The notes below the pieces were generated by a model that saw only the letters and a program-made list of their open reading frames with translations, was not told where the DNA came from and did not search any database. Positions 63,370 through 64,000 of a stretch of 64,000 bases of DNA are shown piece by piece. This stretch comes from Paenibacillus alginolyticus DSM 5050 = NBRC 15375 (GTDB lineage Bacteria; Bacillota; Bacilli; Paenibacillales; NBRC-103111). The position numbers and the translations under genes were made by a program. Numbering within the stretch: the stretch's first letter is position 1; every line of letters starts with the position of its first letter. The stretch is taken from contig NZ_AUGY01000019.1 in assembly GCF_000422905.1 (NCBI RefSeq), positions 1 through 64,000 of the forward strand. Direction: 5' to 3'.

Positions 63370-64000
63370 TTATTCTGGTTTTATTGTAGGAGCAGCGGTT
63401 GGAGATGGCAATGCAGGATTCCCATTGTTTGTTTGCCCTTGGTTAGGGCTTGTACTCGGTGTAGGCGTAGGGCTCTGCTTTGAAGATGTGGAAGTTCCCG
63501 GTGAGGAGCTTCCTGTGCCAGTGCCAGAACCTGTGCCTGTATTGCCGTTGCCAGTGCCCGTAGTCGGAGATGGACTCGGCTTCGTAGAAGGCGTCGGTGA
63601 AGTTTCAGGCTTCGTTGACGGACTTGGTTTGACCGTACCATGATCTGTTCCTGAAGGAGGATTAGACGTGCCATTCTTACCAGCTTCACTGCTGGATTCA
63701 GGCTTGGTTGATGTTGTTGGCTTCGGTGTAGCTGTTTCTTTAGGCGGGTTCGCTTTTTTATTCGCTTGTTCTTTCAAGAATTCAGGGTGGTCATAAGCAC
63801 CACCTGGATCGATTGTCTTAAGCCCTTCCCAAACATTCTTGACCTTTACTTGATCAGGATGATCAAAAACTAGAAAAGCAGAAGGTAAGCGACGCTCCCC
63901 ATAACGACTGGAGGGCTTTGTAATCAGTTCGTCGTTGTATACCATCTCGGAGGAAGCTCCACCATCCAAGAAGCCGGCATTAATAACGTCATCAGCGAGA
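63370..64000 (-). CDS. Phosphodiester glycosidase-like protein, C-terminal part (cut by window edge)
   Basis: The frame is open to the right edge; about 209 residues are visible. The first part (NAGFLDGGASSEMVYNDE, KPSSRYGERRLPSAFLVFD) resembles the end of NAGPA-type phosphodiester glycosidase domains, whose usual motif is DGGGSS; here it is DGGASS. A charged linker (EFLKEQANKKANPPKE) and a low-complexity tail of about 120 residues rich in Pro, Thr, Ser and Gly follow, fitting a secreted, wall-spanning protein. The start lies outside the window. Confidence 0.6.
   Translation of the reverse strand, partial: LADDVINAGFLDGGASSEMVYNDELITKPSSRYGERRLPSAFLVFDHPDQVKVKNVWEGLKTIDPGGAYDHPEFLKEQANKKANPPKETATPKPTTSTKPESSSEAGKNGTSNPPSGTDHGTVKPSPSTKPETSPTPSTKPSPSPTTGTGNGNTGTGSGTGTGSSSPGTSTSSKQSPTPTPSTSPNQGQTNNGNPALPSPTAAPTIKPE

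Overview
The window is chromosomal DNA from an endospore-forming Bacillota, most likely Paenibacillus or a close relative. The evidence is the Lpl-type sugar permeases with a membrane-anchored AraC regulator, gerE and gerM, an SLH-domain surface protein, the gene order gerM-rph-rdgB, tig-clpP-clpX, lonB-lonA-engB followed by a hem cluster, and AGGAGG-type ribosome binding sites. All names rest on motif reading and gene order; no database search was run.

Left part (1-25.8 kb). The window opens in the tail of an IS110-type transposase. Next come two sugar ABC permeases (- strand) with a CcpA (cre) site over their promoter, and a divergent sensor/AraC regulator. After a secreted CAP-domain protein lies a nitrate assimilation locus: a divergent TrpD2-like/ANTAR regulator pair, then nitrate transporter, nitrite reductase (large and small subunits) and nitrate reductase. 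The nas leader carries a near-consensus GlnR/TnrA box on a perfect sigma-A promoter, followed by two hexaloop hairpins of the ANTAR-target type whose second arm overlaps a terminator stem. Then follow a very large Lhr-like helicase, an SLH protein with five exact-length 73-residue repeats, gerE, small unknown genes, a methyltransferase, an MBL-fold hydrolase and a duplicated-domain PgpA/YutG protein.

Middle part (25.8-36 kb). This holds gerM-rph-rdgB, asnB, two very small hydrophilic ORFs, a cobalamin riboswitch in front of a lone [2Fe-2S] protein, a second cobalamin riboswitch (- strand) in front of the cobalt transporter cbiMNQO, and tRNA-Arg(UCU).

Right part (36-64 kb). Protein quality control comes first (tig, clpP, clpX, then lonB and lonA), with ispG, a divergent polysaccharide deacetylase and a CwlD-like amidase between. 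Then come engB, speD behind a structured leader, and an almost complete tetrapyrrole cluster: hemA, hemX, sirC, hemC, cobA-hemD fusion, hemB, hemE, hemH, hemY and hemL, interrupted by an opposite-strand Crp-family regulator. The window ends in a truncated phosphodiester glycosidase-like gene. The sirC and cobA/hemD activities can feed siroheme to the nitrite reductase, and the riboswitch genes handle cobalt and cobalamin, so tetrapyrrole metals are a theme.

The most interesting non-coding signals are: (1) the ANTAR leader next to an unexplained TrpD2-like gene; (2) a family of short hairpins (core CTTTG...CAAAGATCC, preceded by GAGAGA) upstream of lonA, hemA and hemE whose stems change in a compensatory way; (3) a branched leader of speD whose closing strand can alternatively pair next to the ribosome binding site.
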